From assembly GCF_009497775.1 (NCBI RefSeq), contig NZ_CP031012.1, positions 2,356,001-2,420,000 on the forward strand: a DNA stretch of 64,000 nucleotides, written 5' to 3'. A model generated the notes under the pieces. The model had not been told where the DNA came from, made no database searches, and was given only the letters and a program-made list of their open reading frames with translations. A program made the position numbers and the translations under genes. This DNA is from Alcaligenes faecalis. Its GTDB lineage: Bacteria > Pseudomonadota > Gammaproteobacteria > Burkholderiales > Burkholderiaceae_B. Shown here piece by piece: positions 9,714 to 19,166 of the stretch (its first letter is position 1; each line of letters starts with the position of its first letter).

Positions 9714-10490
9714 ATGCAAGCTGCCAAGCTCCCCTTTCTTTACGGGTGGTACTGGATTCAGGAAGGATTGCGCTTGTTCAAGCTGCAACCGGCTGCTCTG
9801 TTCTTCTGGAGCCTGATCACCTCCATCCTGATCAACCTGAGCAATATTTTCCCCATCGTGGGCCAGATGGTGCTGATCGTGCTGGTCCCGACCATGACCT
9901 TCATCATCCAGAATGCCTGTCGTCGCATCCATGAGGGCGAAGTCATTCGCCTGGGCATGTGGACCGAGCCCTTGAAGCCCGCCCCGGTGCGCAACCGCCT
10001 GATCAAGCTAGGCTTTGTTTACCTGCTGGCCTGCCTGGTCGTGGGCTTTCTGGCGACCTTCCCGTTTGTGAATGAACTGTCGCAATTGATGGACAACAGC
10101 AATGCCACCCCACAAGCCATCATGGCGGCATTTCGCAAACCCATTATTTTGTTCTTCGTGCTGTACCTGGGCCTGTCCGCCCTGTTCTGGCACGCCCCCG
10201 CCCTGGTAGGCTGGCACGCCATCCCGGTAAAGCAAGCCCTGTTCTTTTCCATGATTGCTTGCTGGCGCAACAAGGCCGCCTTCCTGCTTTACGGCCTGTG
10301 CTGGGCGGCTGCCTTCTTCGCCATCCAGACCCTGGGCGAATTGCTGCTGGGTGCAGGTTTAAGCCCAGGCACGGCCACCATGGTGCTGACGCCCATCAAT
10401 CTGGCGATGGCCGCTATCCTGTACGCCAGCTTCTACCCGGCTTACCGCAGCGTGTTTGGTGATCCGATGCGCGATCCACAAGCCGTCTGA
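9714..10490 (+). CDS. BPSS1780 family membrane protein
   Basis: Predicted inner-membrane protein of 258 residues with about six hydrophobic helices (near 25-40, 46-66, 99-119, 142-160, 180-215 and 230-250). It matches the BPSS1780 family of Burkholderiales, whose function is unknown. It probably shares the thrB transcript. Its last 49 bases overlap, tail to tail, the end of the outer-membrane-factor gene on the opposite strand. Confidence 0.8.
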   Translation: MQAAKLPFLYGWYWIQEGLRLFKLQPAALFFWSLITSILINLSNIFPIVGQMVLIVLVPTMTFIIQNACRRIHEGEVIRLGMWTEPLKPAPVRNRLIKLGFVYLLACLVVGFLATFPFVNELSQLMDNSNATPQAIMAAFRKPIILFFVLYLGLSALFWHAPALVGWHAIPVKQALFFSMIACWRNKAAFLLYGLCWAAAFFAIQTLGELLLGAGLSPGTATMVLTPINLAMAAILYASFYPAYRSVFGDPMRDPQAV

Positions 10491-11875
10491 CACGCCTGCT
10501 CATCGGCGTACCAGGCTCCTCCCAAGGCACGATACAGGCCCACCGCTGCCAACAAGCGGTCGGCCTGGCGCTGTACAACAGCATCCTGTGCGGCGTAAAG
10601 CGAACGCTGCGTATCCAGCAGAACCAGCACCGTATCTACCCCCTCGCGGTAACGCGTTTGAGCCAGAGAAAAAGCGCGCTGGGCCTGGAACAGAACCTCT
10701 TGCTGTGCCTCCCATTGCTGCTGCGTCCCAGCAACCGCATCCAGCGACATTTGCACATCGGCAAAGCCGTGAAGAATGGCCTGACGATAATGGGCAAGCA
10801 GTGCCCGACGCTGCGCTTGCGCAGCCTCATGCCCTGCAGCCAGACGCCCTGCGTTAAAAATTGGTGCCAGCAGACCGCCCGCCACTGAATAGACCGGATT
10901 ATCAAGCACCTGCGAGAGTCGCCCGTCCGCGCCCCCTACTGTGGCTGAAAGCCTCAAGCTGGGAAACATGGCCGCGCGAGCAGCCGCCACATCGCCATCA
11001 GCCGCGCTGAGTCTGGCTTCCGCCGCCTGTATATCAGGACGTTGCACCAGCAAATCAGAAGGCAGCCCCGTATCCAGTGCCGGTATCTTCAAGCTCGCCA
11101 AATCCATGGTGACAAAATCCGGCTGCGTAGTTTGCCCCAACCACAGCGCAAGCAAGGCTTCCGCCTGCGCGGCCTGCTGACGCAGCAAGGCAATGCGTGC
11201 AGCTTGCCTGGCGAGCAGGGTTTTCTGTTGCGCCAAAGCCAGTAGCGACTCTGAGCCGGCTTGCACACGGGTACCTACCAATGCCGCCAAGCGCTGTGCG
11301 CTGTCCAGATCGGACTCGGCAATTGTCAGCCGTTGGCGCAGGTCGTACAGGCGTATCCACGCCGCCGCCGTCTCGGCGCTAACTGTCAGTGCGACGGTAT
11401 GTGCATCCCACTCACTGGCCACGGCATTGAATACGGCTGACTCGCGCTCTGCGCTCAAGCGCCCCCAAAGATCAAGCTCATAACTGGCCGTCAGACCCAG
11501 TGCAAACCTGGACCCAGCCGTATCCGCATGCCCAGCCAGGCGCTCTTGCCGGGATACGTTCAAGTCGGCAGAAACTTCCGGCCCACGCGAGGCTCCGACC
11601 ATGCGAGCCATCGCCCAGGCTTGCTCCAACCGGGCAACGGAAGCAGCCACATCCTGGTTATTCACCAGGGCCCGATTCACCACCGCTGTCAGCTCCTGAC
11701 TCCCAAACTGCGCCCACCAGTCCCTGGAAAGTGCCTCGCCTGCTTTATCCTGCTGCAAGGGCAGACGATGCCACTGCTCAGGCAAGGCAGTTTGAACATC
11801 GTCAGGAGTCTGCTGAACCGCACAACCCGCCAACAGAGCAGCCACGAGCAGCGGATACAAAGAAAAACGACGCAT
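10442..11875 (-). CDS. Outer-membrane factor lipoprotein (NodT/OpmQ type)
   Basis: TolC-like outer-membrane channel of a tripartite exporter, 477 residues from the ATG at 11875. A signal peptide ends in a lipobox (ALLAGC, Cys18). The body has the duplicated coiled-coil hairpins of the NodT family, including the block LPSDLLVQRPDIQAAEARL and the late REGVDTVLVLLDTQRSL. The frame is open to 11965, but that would run back into macB and precede the signal peptide. The start lies one base after the macB stop. The last residues past GGAWY are encoded by the 49 bases shared with the convergent membrane-protein gene. Confidence 0.93.
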   Translation of the reverse strand: MRRFSLYPLLVAALLAGCAVQQTPDDVQTALPEQWHRLPLQQDKAGEALSRDWWAQFGSQELTAVVNRALVNNQDVAASVARLEQAWAMARMVGASRGPEVSADLNVSRQERLAGHADTAGSRFALGLTASYELDLWGRLSAERESAVFNAVASEWDAHTVALTVSAETAAAWIRLYDLRQRLTIAESDLDSAQRLAALVGTRVQAGSESLLALAQQKTLLARQAARIALLRQQAAQAEALLALWLGQTTQPDFVTMDLASLKIPALDTGLPSDLLVQRPDIQAAEARLSAADGDVAAARAAMFPSLRLSATVGGADGRLSQVLDNPVYSVAGGLLAPIFNAGRLAAGHEAAQAQRRALLAHYRQAILHGFADVQMSLDAVAGTQQQWEAQQEVLFQAQRAFSLAQTRYREGVDTVLVLLDTQRSLYAAQDAVVQRQADRLLAAVGLYRALGGAWYADEQACQTACGSRIGSPNTLR

Positions 11876-11876
11876 C

Positions 11877-13913
11877 TTACTCCCCCGCCAACGCCACGAC
11901 CGGATCAAGCTTTGCCGCCTGACGCGCGGGCATGATGCCAAACACCACGCCCGTCCCCAGCGCACACAAGAAGGCCACCAACATGGCCCGTACCGAGAAG
12001 ATCACTGGCACGCCCCACAACATCAGCAAAGCACCGATAGCCAGTCCAATCACCACCCCGGCCACACCACCCGTGAAAGACACAACCACCGCCTCGCTCA
12101 GAAACTGTCGGCGGATGTCGCGCTGACGCGCGCCGGTGGCCATGCGAATACCGATTTCCCGAGTACGTTCCTTGACGGACATCAGCATGATATTCATTAC
12201 GCCCAGCCCGCCGACCACCAGAGAGATACCGGCGATCAGCGCCAGCAGCAGCGTTTGCTGGCGCAGGACTTCTTTCCTGCCCTGCACCACGGCAGCACTG
12301 TTGCTCACCCTGAAATCACTCGCCCGCCGGGTTTCACGTAGTACCTGTTCGATGTCCGTCACCGTCTGATCCAATGCGTCCAGGTCATGGACCACGACCG
12401 AGACAAAGCTCAATTGAGGTTTGCCAAAAATACGTTGGCTGGAGGTTGAGTAAGGAATCAGCACCAGCTCATCATCATGACTGCTGCCACTGATCAAGCC
12501 CTTCTCCTCCAGCTCCCCAACGACCCGCAACGGTGTGTTGTTAAGCAGCAAATATTGGCCAATCACTTCCTGGGCAGGCGTATCAGGGAACAATCGTTCC
12601 CTAGCCTCTTTTCCCAGAACAATCACGGGCGCCAAGGCTTCGTCATCCTCGGGTGTAAAGAACATCCCATGACGCACATTCCAGTTCAGGACCGCAGGTG
12701 CATCCGATGTCACGCTCCAGACTTCGGTGGCAAAGGTCTGTGAACCTGCCCGCAACAAGGCAGACTCGGCCAGATACGGCATCGCAATACGTACATTGGG
12801 AACCTGCGCCAACACCTTGGCATCCCGTTCGTAAAACTCCCCCCGCATTCCGGTCGCAGCATCCACATCCGGGCGAACATACATGCGATGCGTCCCCCAC
12901 AAAGCGATCTGTTGCAGCAACTTTTCGTTATTCCCCTGACCGACTGCGACCAACACAATCACCGAGGTCACGCCAATCACAAAGCTCAGCAAAGTCAGGA
13001 AAGTACGAAAGCGGCTGACCCAAAGAGCACGCCAGGCGCTGGACAAGAGCGTGCCAATATCTTGCAGCCAGGACGCGGATGAGGCTTGCGAGTCTGTGCC
13101 GACACGATCCAACAAGGTATGGGACGGAAAACCGGCCTTGTCGACCGGCATGGGACTATCTTTGCTGCCTTCACTTGCCACAGCCAGACTGTCCTGCCCG
13201 CCCGGCTGGACTCTATCCTCGACAATTTCCCCATCACTAATACGCACGATGCGTCGCGCCTGCGCTGCCACCTTGTCATCGTGGGTAATCAGAATCACGG
13301 TGTGGCCTGCGTCGGATAGCTCATTGAGCAAAGCCATTACCTGCGCGCCACTGCGGCTATCAAGCGCCCCCGTAGGTTCATCGGCCAGGATGACCTGACC
13401 GCCATTCATCAAGGCGCGCACAATCGACAAGCGCTGCTGCTGACCACCCGAAAGCTGTTGAGGGCGGTACGTCGTCTTGTCGGCCAAGCCCAGGCGTGCC
13501 AGCAGGCCGGTTGCCCGCTCTTCACGCCTTTGCACTGGCATGCCTGCATAGACCGCAGGCATTTGCACGTTATGCAAGACATTCAGGGTAGGAATCAGGT
13601 GATAGCCCTGGAACACAAAACCAAAAGCCTCGCGACGCAATCCAGCCAGCTCATCACCGGACATCTGCGCCACGTCGCGGCCCAGGAAACGGTAGCTGCC
13701 TGATGTAGGCCTATCCAGGCACCCCAGGATATGCATCAGGGTGGACTTGCCCGACCCCGACGCACCCACAATCGCCACGAACTCTCCGGCCTGTATGTTC
13801 AGCGAAAGCCCATGCAGAACTTCCACCGCAGGAGCCCCATCCCGGCCACCGTATTGCTTGCGGATATCAGTCAGTTCAATCAGCGCAGGTCGCGGCTGAA
13901 TCTCGTTCACCAT
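11877..13913 (-). CDS. macB: MacB-type ABC exporter (ATPase-permease fusion)
   Basis: Inner-membrane ABC transporter of the MacB/PvdT class, 678 residues. The N-terminal ATPase carries a Walker A (GASGSGKST, 50-58), the signature LSGGQQQRL and Walker B VILADEPTG. One transmembrane helix follows near 305-325, then a periplasmic MacB core domain of about 220 residues, then three helices with the FtsX block (GVMNIMLMSVKERTREIGIR). MacB drives periplasmic cargo out through MacA and an outer-membrane factor. All three genes are adjacent here. The 7-base overlap with macA couples the pair. Confidence 0.96.
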   Translation of the reverse strand: MVNEIQPRPALIELTDIRKQYGGRDGAPAVEVLHGLSLNIQAGEFVAIVGASGSGKSTLMHILGCLDRPTSGSYRFLGRDVAQMSGDELAGLRREAFGFVFQGYHLIPTLNVLHNVQMPAVYAGMPVQRREERATGLLARLGLADKTTYRPQQLSGGQQQRLSIVRALMNGGQVILADEPTGALDSRSGAQVMALLNELSDAGHTVILITHDDKVAAQARRIVRISDGEIVEDRVQPGGQDSLAVASEGSKDSPMPVDKAGFPSHTLLDRVGTDSQASSASWLQDIGTLLSSAWRALWVSRFRTFLTLLSFVIGVTSVIVLVAVGQGNNEKLLQQIALWGTHRMYVRPDVDAATGMRGEFYERDAKVLAQVPNVRIAMPYLAESALLRAGSQTFATEVWSVTSDAPAVLNWNVRHGMFFTPEDDEALAPVIVLGKEARERLFPDTPAQEVIGQYLLLNNTPLRVVGELEEKGLISGSSHDDELVLIPYSTSSQRIFGKPQLSFVSVVVHDLDALDQTVTDIEQVLRETRRASDFRVSNSAAVVQGRKEVLRQQTLLLALIAGISLVVGGLGVMNIMLMSVKERTREIGIRMATGARQRDIRRQFLSEAVVVSFTGGVAGVVIGLAIGALLMLWGVPVIFSVRAMLVAFLCALGTGVVFGIMPARQAAKLDPVVALAGE

Positions 13914-15085
13914 CGCAACCTCTTGGCACCGCTTTCTTCGCTTAAACGCATGACCAGCGCCTCGCCTTCCTCCAGGCCGGACACAACTTCAACGTGCAAA
14001 CGGTCCTTCATGCCGATTTTGATTGAACGAGTCTCCAGACTCTCATTACCGGTCCAGACGCGGGCAGTAAAGACATCCTGATCCGGCGTGGCCTGCATCC
14101 CGGCCAAAGGTGCCAGCAAGACATTCTGGGCACTGGCCTCCACAAAGAAAACGCGGGCGCTCATCTGCGGCATCAGGCTACCGTCCGTATTTTCCACATC
14201 GAACAAAGCGGTGTAGCTGACAGCCTTGCTGCCAGAGGAAGAATCCACACCACCCTCGCCGCTTTTAACAGGCGGTGCAGGCAGCACCTGCCGCAAGCGA
14301 CTTTCCCACCGGCGCGACTCCCCCTTGCCATCCAGCAAGCCCAAGGTCGTGAAATACACCGGCATACCCGGCTTCACCCGCCCCACATCCGCCTCGGACA
14401 CTTCTGTCCAGACCGTCATGCTTGTCAGATCAGCCAGACGCAGCAAATTTGGTGTCTGGTAAGTGGCGTTCAGCGTCTGGCCTTCACGCGCTTCCAGCGT
14501 AATGATGGTGCCGTCCATCGGGGCATAAATGCGGGTATAGCCCAGCAAGGCCTCGTTACCCTCCAGCGTGGACTGCGCGCCCGCAATTTGCGCCGTCAGG
14601 CTGCTGACCCGCGCCTGCGTAATCCGCACATGCGCCTGCGCATCTTGCAGCAATTCAATACTGGTCGCTTCATTCCGGTGCAAACGCTGCTGGCGGGTCG
14701 CCTTGAGTTTGGCCAGTTCCAGCTGGGCCTGCTGCTCGGCCAATTGGGCGCGCAGGCTGTCCAAGGTAGCGCGGTTCGCATTGACCATAGCCAACTGCAC
14801 CGCAGGATCGATCTCCACCAGCAGATCCCCTTTGACCACGGTATCGCCCACGTCCACGGCAATATGCTTGATCTGACCGGACACCTGCGCACCCACATCC
14901 ACATATCGATGCGGTTGCAGGGTTCCCAAAGCCGAAACAGACAGCTCCAGACTGCCACGGCGCACTGGCTCGGTCTCAATAGCCAGATCGGTGCGCCACA
15001 AGGCTCGCCAAAACAACAGCACCAGCAAAGCCAGGGCAAGGACCGCCAGCAGGCGGCGCACCATGCGCCGGGAAGTTACAGCCAT
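13907..15085 (-). CDS. macA: MacA-type periplasmic adaptor
   Basis: Membrane fusion protein of 392 residues, the adaptor between MacB and the outer-membrane channel. It has an N-terminal membrane anchor (about 9-27), a lipoyl half-motif with VGAQVSGQIKHIAVDVGDTV, a coiled-coil hairpin at about 100-170, the second lipoyl half (IYAPMDGTIITLEAREGQ) and beta-barrel domains. It resembles MacA and PvdR of the pyoverdine exporter. It starts at 15085, 99 bp after the beta-propeller gene, with a long inverted repeat between them. Confidence 0.95.
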   Translation of the reverse strand: MAVTSRRMVRRLLAVLALALLVLLFWRALWRTDLAIETEPVRRGSLELSVSALGTLQPHRYVDVGAQVSGQIKHIAVDVGDTVVKGDLLVEIDPAVQLAMVNANRATLDSLRAQLAEQQAQLELAKLKATRQQRLHRNEATSIELLQDAQAHVRITQARVSSLTAQIAGAQSTLEGNEALLGYTRIYAPMDGTIITLEAREGQTLNATYQTPNLLRLADLTSMTVWTEVSEADVGRVKPGMPVYFTTLGLLDGKGESRRWESRLRQVLPAPPVKSGEGGVDSSSGSKAVSYTALFDVENTDGSLMPQMSARVFFVEASAQNVLLAPLAGMQATPDQDVFTARVWTGNESLETRSIKIGMKDRLHVEVVSGLEEGEALVMRLSEESGAKRLRW

Positions 15086-15118
15086 TTAACTCATGCTCCA
15101 TCCAGGTTTCACACCAGG

Positions 15119-15177
15119 AAGCCAGCCAACGGTGGCGCTGTAGGCACCCGTCCAAAAAGGAAGATTGGCTGGCTTCT
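15119..15177. repeat. Inverted repeat between propeller gene and macA
   Basis: A perfect 12-base inverted repeat, GAAGCCAGCCAA at 119-130 and TTGGCTGGCTTC at 166-177 (add 15000), separated by 35 bases. It fills most of the gap between the propeller gene stop and the macA start. There is no T tract, so it is not a standard intrinsic terminator. It may be a transcript-processing or attenuation hairpin setting the receptor-to-exporter expression ratio. Confidence 0.6.
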
Positions 15178-15184
15178 TGTCATT

Positions 15185-16315
15185 TCACAGTGCTTGCAAG
15201 TCGATACGAACCACTTGGTCCAGCACGGCCGGTTGCCCTTCCTCGGCAAATAGCTGCTTCACACTGACATACAAGCGCTGGCCATCCGGCGTTACCGCTA
15301 CCGTATTAGGATGAGCTGGCAAAGCAATACTGTGTTTGATGGCGTAGCTGGTGGCGTCGATCACGCTGAGCGTGCCGCTATCGCGGCTGGCGACATACAC
15401 TTCATTGCGGATCGGGTTGTAGCGTATCCCCACCGGAGTTTCTCCCGTCGGAATCGTGTGCAGAATCGAACCCGTCTTCATGTCAAACACCAAAGTGCCT
15501 TCGCCGTTATTCAGCTGATTGGCAAACAGTCGCTCGCTCTTGCTATCCAGCGCGGTATTCACCAGAAAGCGCCGTCTGGCATCGGAGGAATCTCGCTTCT
15601 CGGGAATGCGGTTTTCACTGATCTGTTCCCAGCTACGGGTATCAAACACGGCATAGGCCGCGGTGCCGCTGACCAGCAATTGATGATTTGCGGCATCCAG
15701 GGTCAGACCTGCGGTTGGCGCGTCAATGTCGCGAAGAATGCGCTCGGTGGCGAACTTCTTGCTGTCGATTACCCAGATAAAACCGCCGTCCGTCACACCG
15801 CTGACGATGACCTGGCCAGCATCTTCATCGACAACAATCTGACGCGTATGCACGGCCTTGCCTTTGGCATTGTTCACGCCATGATGCAGGGTGCCCTTGA
15901 CCGTCCCGGTAGAGGCATCAATCGCTGAGACAGCGCCATCCAGCGTATGCCCTGCGTAAAGCGTATTGCTGCGTGTGTCCAGCGCCAGGGCAAATGGCTT
16001 GAGTGGTAAAGCTATGGTTTTCTGAACAGCCAGTGTCTTTGGGTCCAGTTGATAAATCGCACCGCCCCCTTTGCCGGAAAATTCCGCACTACTGGCGACG
16101 AACACAGCGTTGGAACCGGGGCTATAAACCAGCTCGTAAATTCCCTGCGCAATATCCTGACGCAAGACAGCGCCTGATACCGGAGCGGAGACAACAGAAG
16201 CGGCACCCGCCTGCTTTTCTGATGCTTGCGACGTGCAGCCCAGCAAAAACAAGGGGAGCAACGCAACCGATACGCAGCGCAGGCCATGCGCTACAAAAGT
16301 AGATTTCTTGGACAT
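15185..16315 (-). CDS. YncE-like YVTN beta-propeller lipoprotein
   Basis: Predicted exported lipoprotein of 376 residues with lipobox FLLGC (Cys27). The mature part is built from propeller blades with the YVTN/YncE pattern: a value, DTRSNTLYAGHT, then an ID segment, repeated about seven times (for example IRYNPIRNEVYVASRDSGTLSVID and VAVTPDGQRLYVSV). E. coli YncE is iron-regulated and lies next to the TonB receptor gene yncD; here the homologue follows a TonB receptor gene and precedes macA. Binding the receptor's ligand in the periplasm is inference. No enzymatic residues were recognised. Confidence 0.85.
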   Translation of the reverse strand: MSKKSTFVAHGLRCVSVALLPLFLLGCTSQASEKQAGAASVVSAPVSGAVLRQDIAQGIYELVYSPGSNAVFVASSAEFSGKGGGAIYQLDPKTLAVQKTIALPLKPFALALDTRSNTLYAGHTLDGAVSAIDASTGTVKGTLHHGVNNAKGKAVHTRQIVVDEDAGQVIVSGVTDGGFIWVIDSKKFATERILRDIDAPTAGLTLDAANHQLLVSGTAAYAVFDTRSWEQISENRIPEKRDSSDARRRFLVNTALDSKSERLFANQLNNGEGTLVFDMKTGSILHTIPTGETPVGIRYNPIRNEVYVASRDSGTLSVIDATSYAIKHSIALPAHPNTVAVTPDGQRLYVSVKQLFAEEGQPAVLDQVVRIDLQAL

Positions 16316-16441
16316 ATAAATCCTTAAGAGGCAGCCCTGGCGTAAAACGCCAGGAAAACGAGGAAGACAAGGCTGACGTGCCGCTCATTCAAGGCGGCAC
16401 AGAACAAGGTTCACTAATGATGAATATGGAATCTGCGGCGA

Positions 16442-18865
16442 TTAATACTTCCAGCGCAGATTCAGCATGACGTTGCGCGGCGCACCGTAAAAGGTGCTGA
16501 ACCCGGCGGAGCCGACCTGACGCAGATAGGTACGGTCGAACAGGTTGTCGACCAGCAGATCAACATTCCAGTGCGGATCAATCTGATAGCCAATTTTGGC
16601 GGCCACGGTGGCGTAGCCCCCTTGGGTATAGATGCCGTTATAGGTGTCACTTTGCACATTCAGCCCTGCCCCCACCGTCCAGCCTTGCAAGGCACCATCC
16701 AGCACCTTGTTGTTGAAACGATATTGGGTCCACAGCTTGAACATATGCACGGGCACGGCAGCATTGACCGGGGCACCCAAATTGGCCCGGTTAGTGTCTT
16801 TAACGATCTTCGAGCGATTCCAGGTGTAGCTGGCGCTGATATCCCACTCCGGCGTAGGGTTGCCGGTCACCTCCAGTTCTACACCCTTGCTTTCCACTTT
16901 GCCGGCGCTCTGATAGCAGGTGCCTGCCGCCGTGCCACCGCAACCAATATGCTCGTTATCGACCATGGAGCGGTTCTTGTCCTCCAGATAGAACAAGGCC
17001 AGGGTGGTTTTCAAGCGACCATCCATAAACTCGCCCTTCAGCCCTGTTTCGGCCTGCCAGCCCACACGTGGCTTGAGGATATTGCCCGAGTAATCAAAAT
17101 TGGTTTGTGGCACGAAGGTATCCGCATAGCTGGCATACCAGGTCATATCAGGATGAAAATCCCATACCAGGCCACCGTAAGGGGTGAACTCATTGCTGGC
17201 TTTCGCATTGCTGCTGTTCCAACGGGTTTGCGAAGGCCATGTCGTGCGGCTCTTGCTGGAGTAATCCGTCCAGCGACCACCCAGAATCAGCCTGAAATCG
17301 TCCGTAAGACTAAACCGGGCGGCGGTATATACGCCCGACTGCTTGGTGACGGTCTGGCTACGGCTGGTGGGGGTGCCAAACTGATAACTGCCATGATCAT
17401 CCAGCACGTAATGGGGTGCCGTCGCGGTATAAGCCTGAGCGGAGCGGTAATCACGTTCCGTGATGTTGTAGCCCAGGGTTAACTCATGCGTTTGCCCAAA
17501 CAGATCAAAGGGACCCGTGGCACTGATGTCGCCGCCCTGATAGATACGGGACTCGTCCAGATAACCGGCATCGCCGCCCTTGGACAAGCCCGTCTTCTCA
17601 TCAATCCGCGTATTGAAAAATGAGTAAGCCTCGGTATCCACTTTGCCGTAGTTGTAGGTCAACTTGGTTTCCCAGCCATTATCAAAACGGTGGGTCAGAT
17701 CGGCAGACAGCTCCGGGCTCTTGCGGGTCGAAGGCTGATCCGAGCCTACATAAGCATCACGGCCAGGCAGCTCATCATTCATGTATCGCGGCAAGCCCCA
17801 ATTCACGATGTTTTTCTGATAGCCATAGGTTCCCGTCAGGCCAAACGTCGTGCTGGGGGTCAGATCATATTCAATGGCCCCGTAAATCAGGGTGTAGCGG
17901 TTGAACCAGGTTTCGTAGAAGGTTTTCTTGTCGTCATGAGACAAGACCCCACGCGCACGCAGTCGCCCGTCTTCAGTCAAAGGAGCGCTGACATCCAGAT
18001 CCACTCCCCCATGTTGCCAGGACCCGGCACGCAGTGCGCCCGACAGGCCAAACTCTTTAAGCGGCCGTTTACGAACATAATTGACCGTACCTCCGGGCTC
18101 GCCGGTGCCCGACAGCAAGGCAGAAGGTCCACGCAGCACTTCGATGCGATCATATTGCGCGATCGTGTTATTGCCCGTGCCACCTGTATAGCTGCTTTGT
18201 ATAGGTACGCCATCCGCCTGGATGTTGGCGGAAAAACCGCGAATGCTGGGAGATTCCTGGCCTTCATAGCCTGACAGCGTCACCCCTGTCACTTGCCGCA
18301 GTGCATCAGCCGAGGTTGTCCAGCCCCTGTCTTCAATCTGCTGACGAGTCATCACCGACACAGACTGGGGAATTTCTCTCAAGGAGGTCACACCTCTGAA
18401 CAGAGTGACGGAGTCAGCGGCATAAGAGCCACTGCCTTCTGTCGTCGCCCCCGAGTTGCCGACCACGGTCACAGGCGCTAATTCCGTGACCTCGGACAAG
18501 CGGGACAACATGACATTTTTGCCCTCCCGACGATATTGCACCGAGGTCCCTTGCAGCAGGCGCTGCAGCGCTTGCTCCGGTGCCATCGTGCCCTGTACCG
18601 CAGGGGCCTGAATACCAGCCACCACTTGCGGGGTATAGAAAAACTGCAAATCGGTCTGCCGTCCCAACTGAATCAGCGAGTCGTCCAGCGACTGCGCAGG
18701 CAGCTTGATTTGTACAGCCACCTCCTGTGCCTGCACATTCACGGGCATGCTCAAGGAAAGCGCTCCCAGCACGGCCATCGCCGTCAGGTTGATGCACAAG
18801 GCAGAGCGTGAAGCCAGCCGTCTGCTGGTGGAGCGGAATGGACGGTTGCCCATGATTCGGTTCAT
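16442..18865 (-). CDS. TonB-dependent siderophore-type receptor with STN signalling domain
   Basis: Outer-membrane receptor of 807 residues of the FpvA/FoxA/FhuE type. A signal peptide ends near VQAQE (about 47). An STN secretin/TonB N-terminal domain follows (about 50-125, with LDDSLIQLGRQTDLQFFY), which in family members relays ligand binding to FecR. Then come the plug (SVSVMTRQQIEDRG, DRIEVLRGPSALLSG and GGTVNYVRKRP) and a 22-strand barrel ending MLNLRWKY with a terminal aromatic. The ATG at 18865 is directly after AAGG; an ATG at 18853 has better spacing. The ligand is unknown: ferric siderophore most likely, other cofactors possible. Confidence 0.93.
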   Translation of the reverse strand: MNRIMGNRPFRSTSRRLASRSALCINLTAMAVLGALSLSMPVNVQAQEVAVQIKLPAQSLDDSLIQLGRQTDLQFFYTPQVVAGIQAPAVQGTMAPEQALQRLLQGTSVQYRREGKNVMLSRLSEVTELAPVTVVGNSGATTEGSGSYAADSVTLFRGVTSLREIPQSVSVMTRQQIEDRGWTTSADALRQVTGVTLSGYEGQESPSIRGFSANIQADGVPIQSSYTGGTGNNTIAQYDRIEVLRGPSALLSGTGEPGGTVNYVRKRPLKEFGLSGALRAGSWQHGGVDLDVSAPLTEDGRLRARGVLSHDDKKTFYETWFNRYTLIYGAIEYDLTPSTTFGLTGTYGYQKNIVNWGLPRYMNDELPGRDAYVGSDQPSTRKSPELSADLTHRFDNGWETKLTYNYGKVDTEAYSFFNTRIDEKTGLSKGGDAGYLDESRIYQGGDISATGPFDLFGQTHELTLGYNITERDYRSAQAYTATAPHYVLDDHGSYQFGTPTSRSQTVTKQSGVYTAARFSLTDDFRLILGGRWTDYSSKSRTTWPSQTRWNSSNAKASNEFTPYGGLVWDFHPDMTWYASYADTFVPQTNFDYSGNILKPRVGWQAETGLKGEFMDGRLKTTLALFYLEDKNRSMVDNEHIGCGGTAAGTCYQSAGKVESKGVELEVTGNPTPEWDISASYTWNRSKIVKDTNRANLGAPVNAAVPVHMFKLWTQYRFNNKVLDGALQGWTVGAGLNVQSDTYNGIYTQGGYATVAAKIGYQIDPHWNVDLLVDNLFDRTYLRQVGSAGFSTFYGAPRNVMLNLRWKY

Positions 18866-19166
18866 CCTTCAAGAAAAAAGACTGCTGGGGCGTGTCGAAG
18901 CCTGTTGCCAAAGCTAGATTGCATGAATACGGAGAGTGCCCGTCCGAGACGCGGCACCTTCATGAGTAAAGCGCTTTGCCACCCCCTCCTCCTGAATGGA
19001 AACCTGAATCTAAATTGAAACTATTTGCAACTACAAAAAATGCCGCCATTTCACGCACACAGCTACAGATGCGTGTGCACTGGCGTACACCACACAGATC
19101 AACAAAAAGAGAAAGGAAATGCGGCCCGTACCCTATGACCTCAACAACCCATAGGGGCAGAACGAA
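18866..19166 (-). promoter_or_regulatory. Receptor upstream region with possible degenerate Fur box
   Basis: This 301-bp gap between fecR and the receptor gene has no convincing ORF. It should hold the FecI-dependent receptor promoter. An AT-rich stretch at 19012-19030 (AAATTGAAACTATTTGCAA) partly resembles betaproteobacterial Fur sites. No FecI -35/-10 pair could be assigned with confidence. Confidence 0.35.

Noticed and set aside
16336..16354. CCTGGCG/CGCCAGG hairpin after the receptor gene
   Set aside because: No T tract on the minus strand, so not called a terminator.
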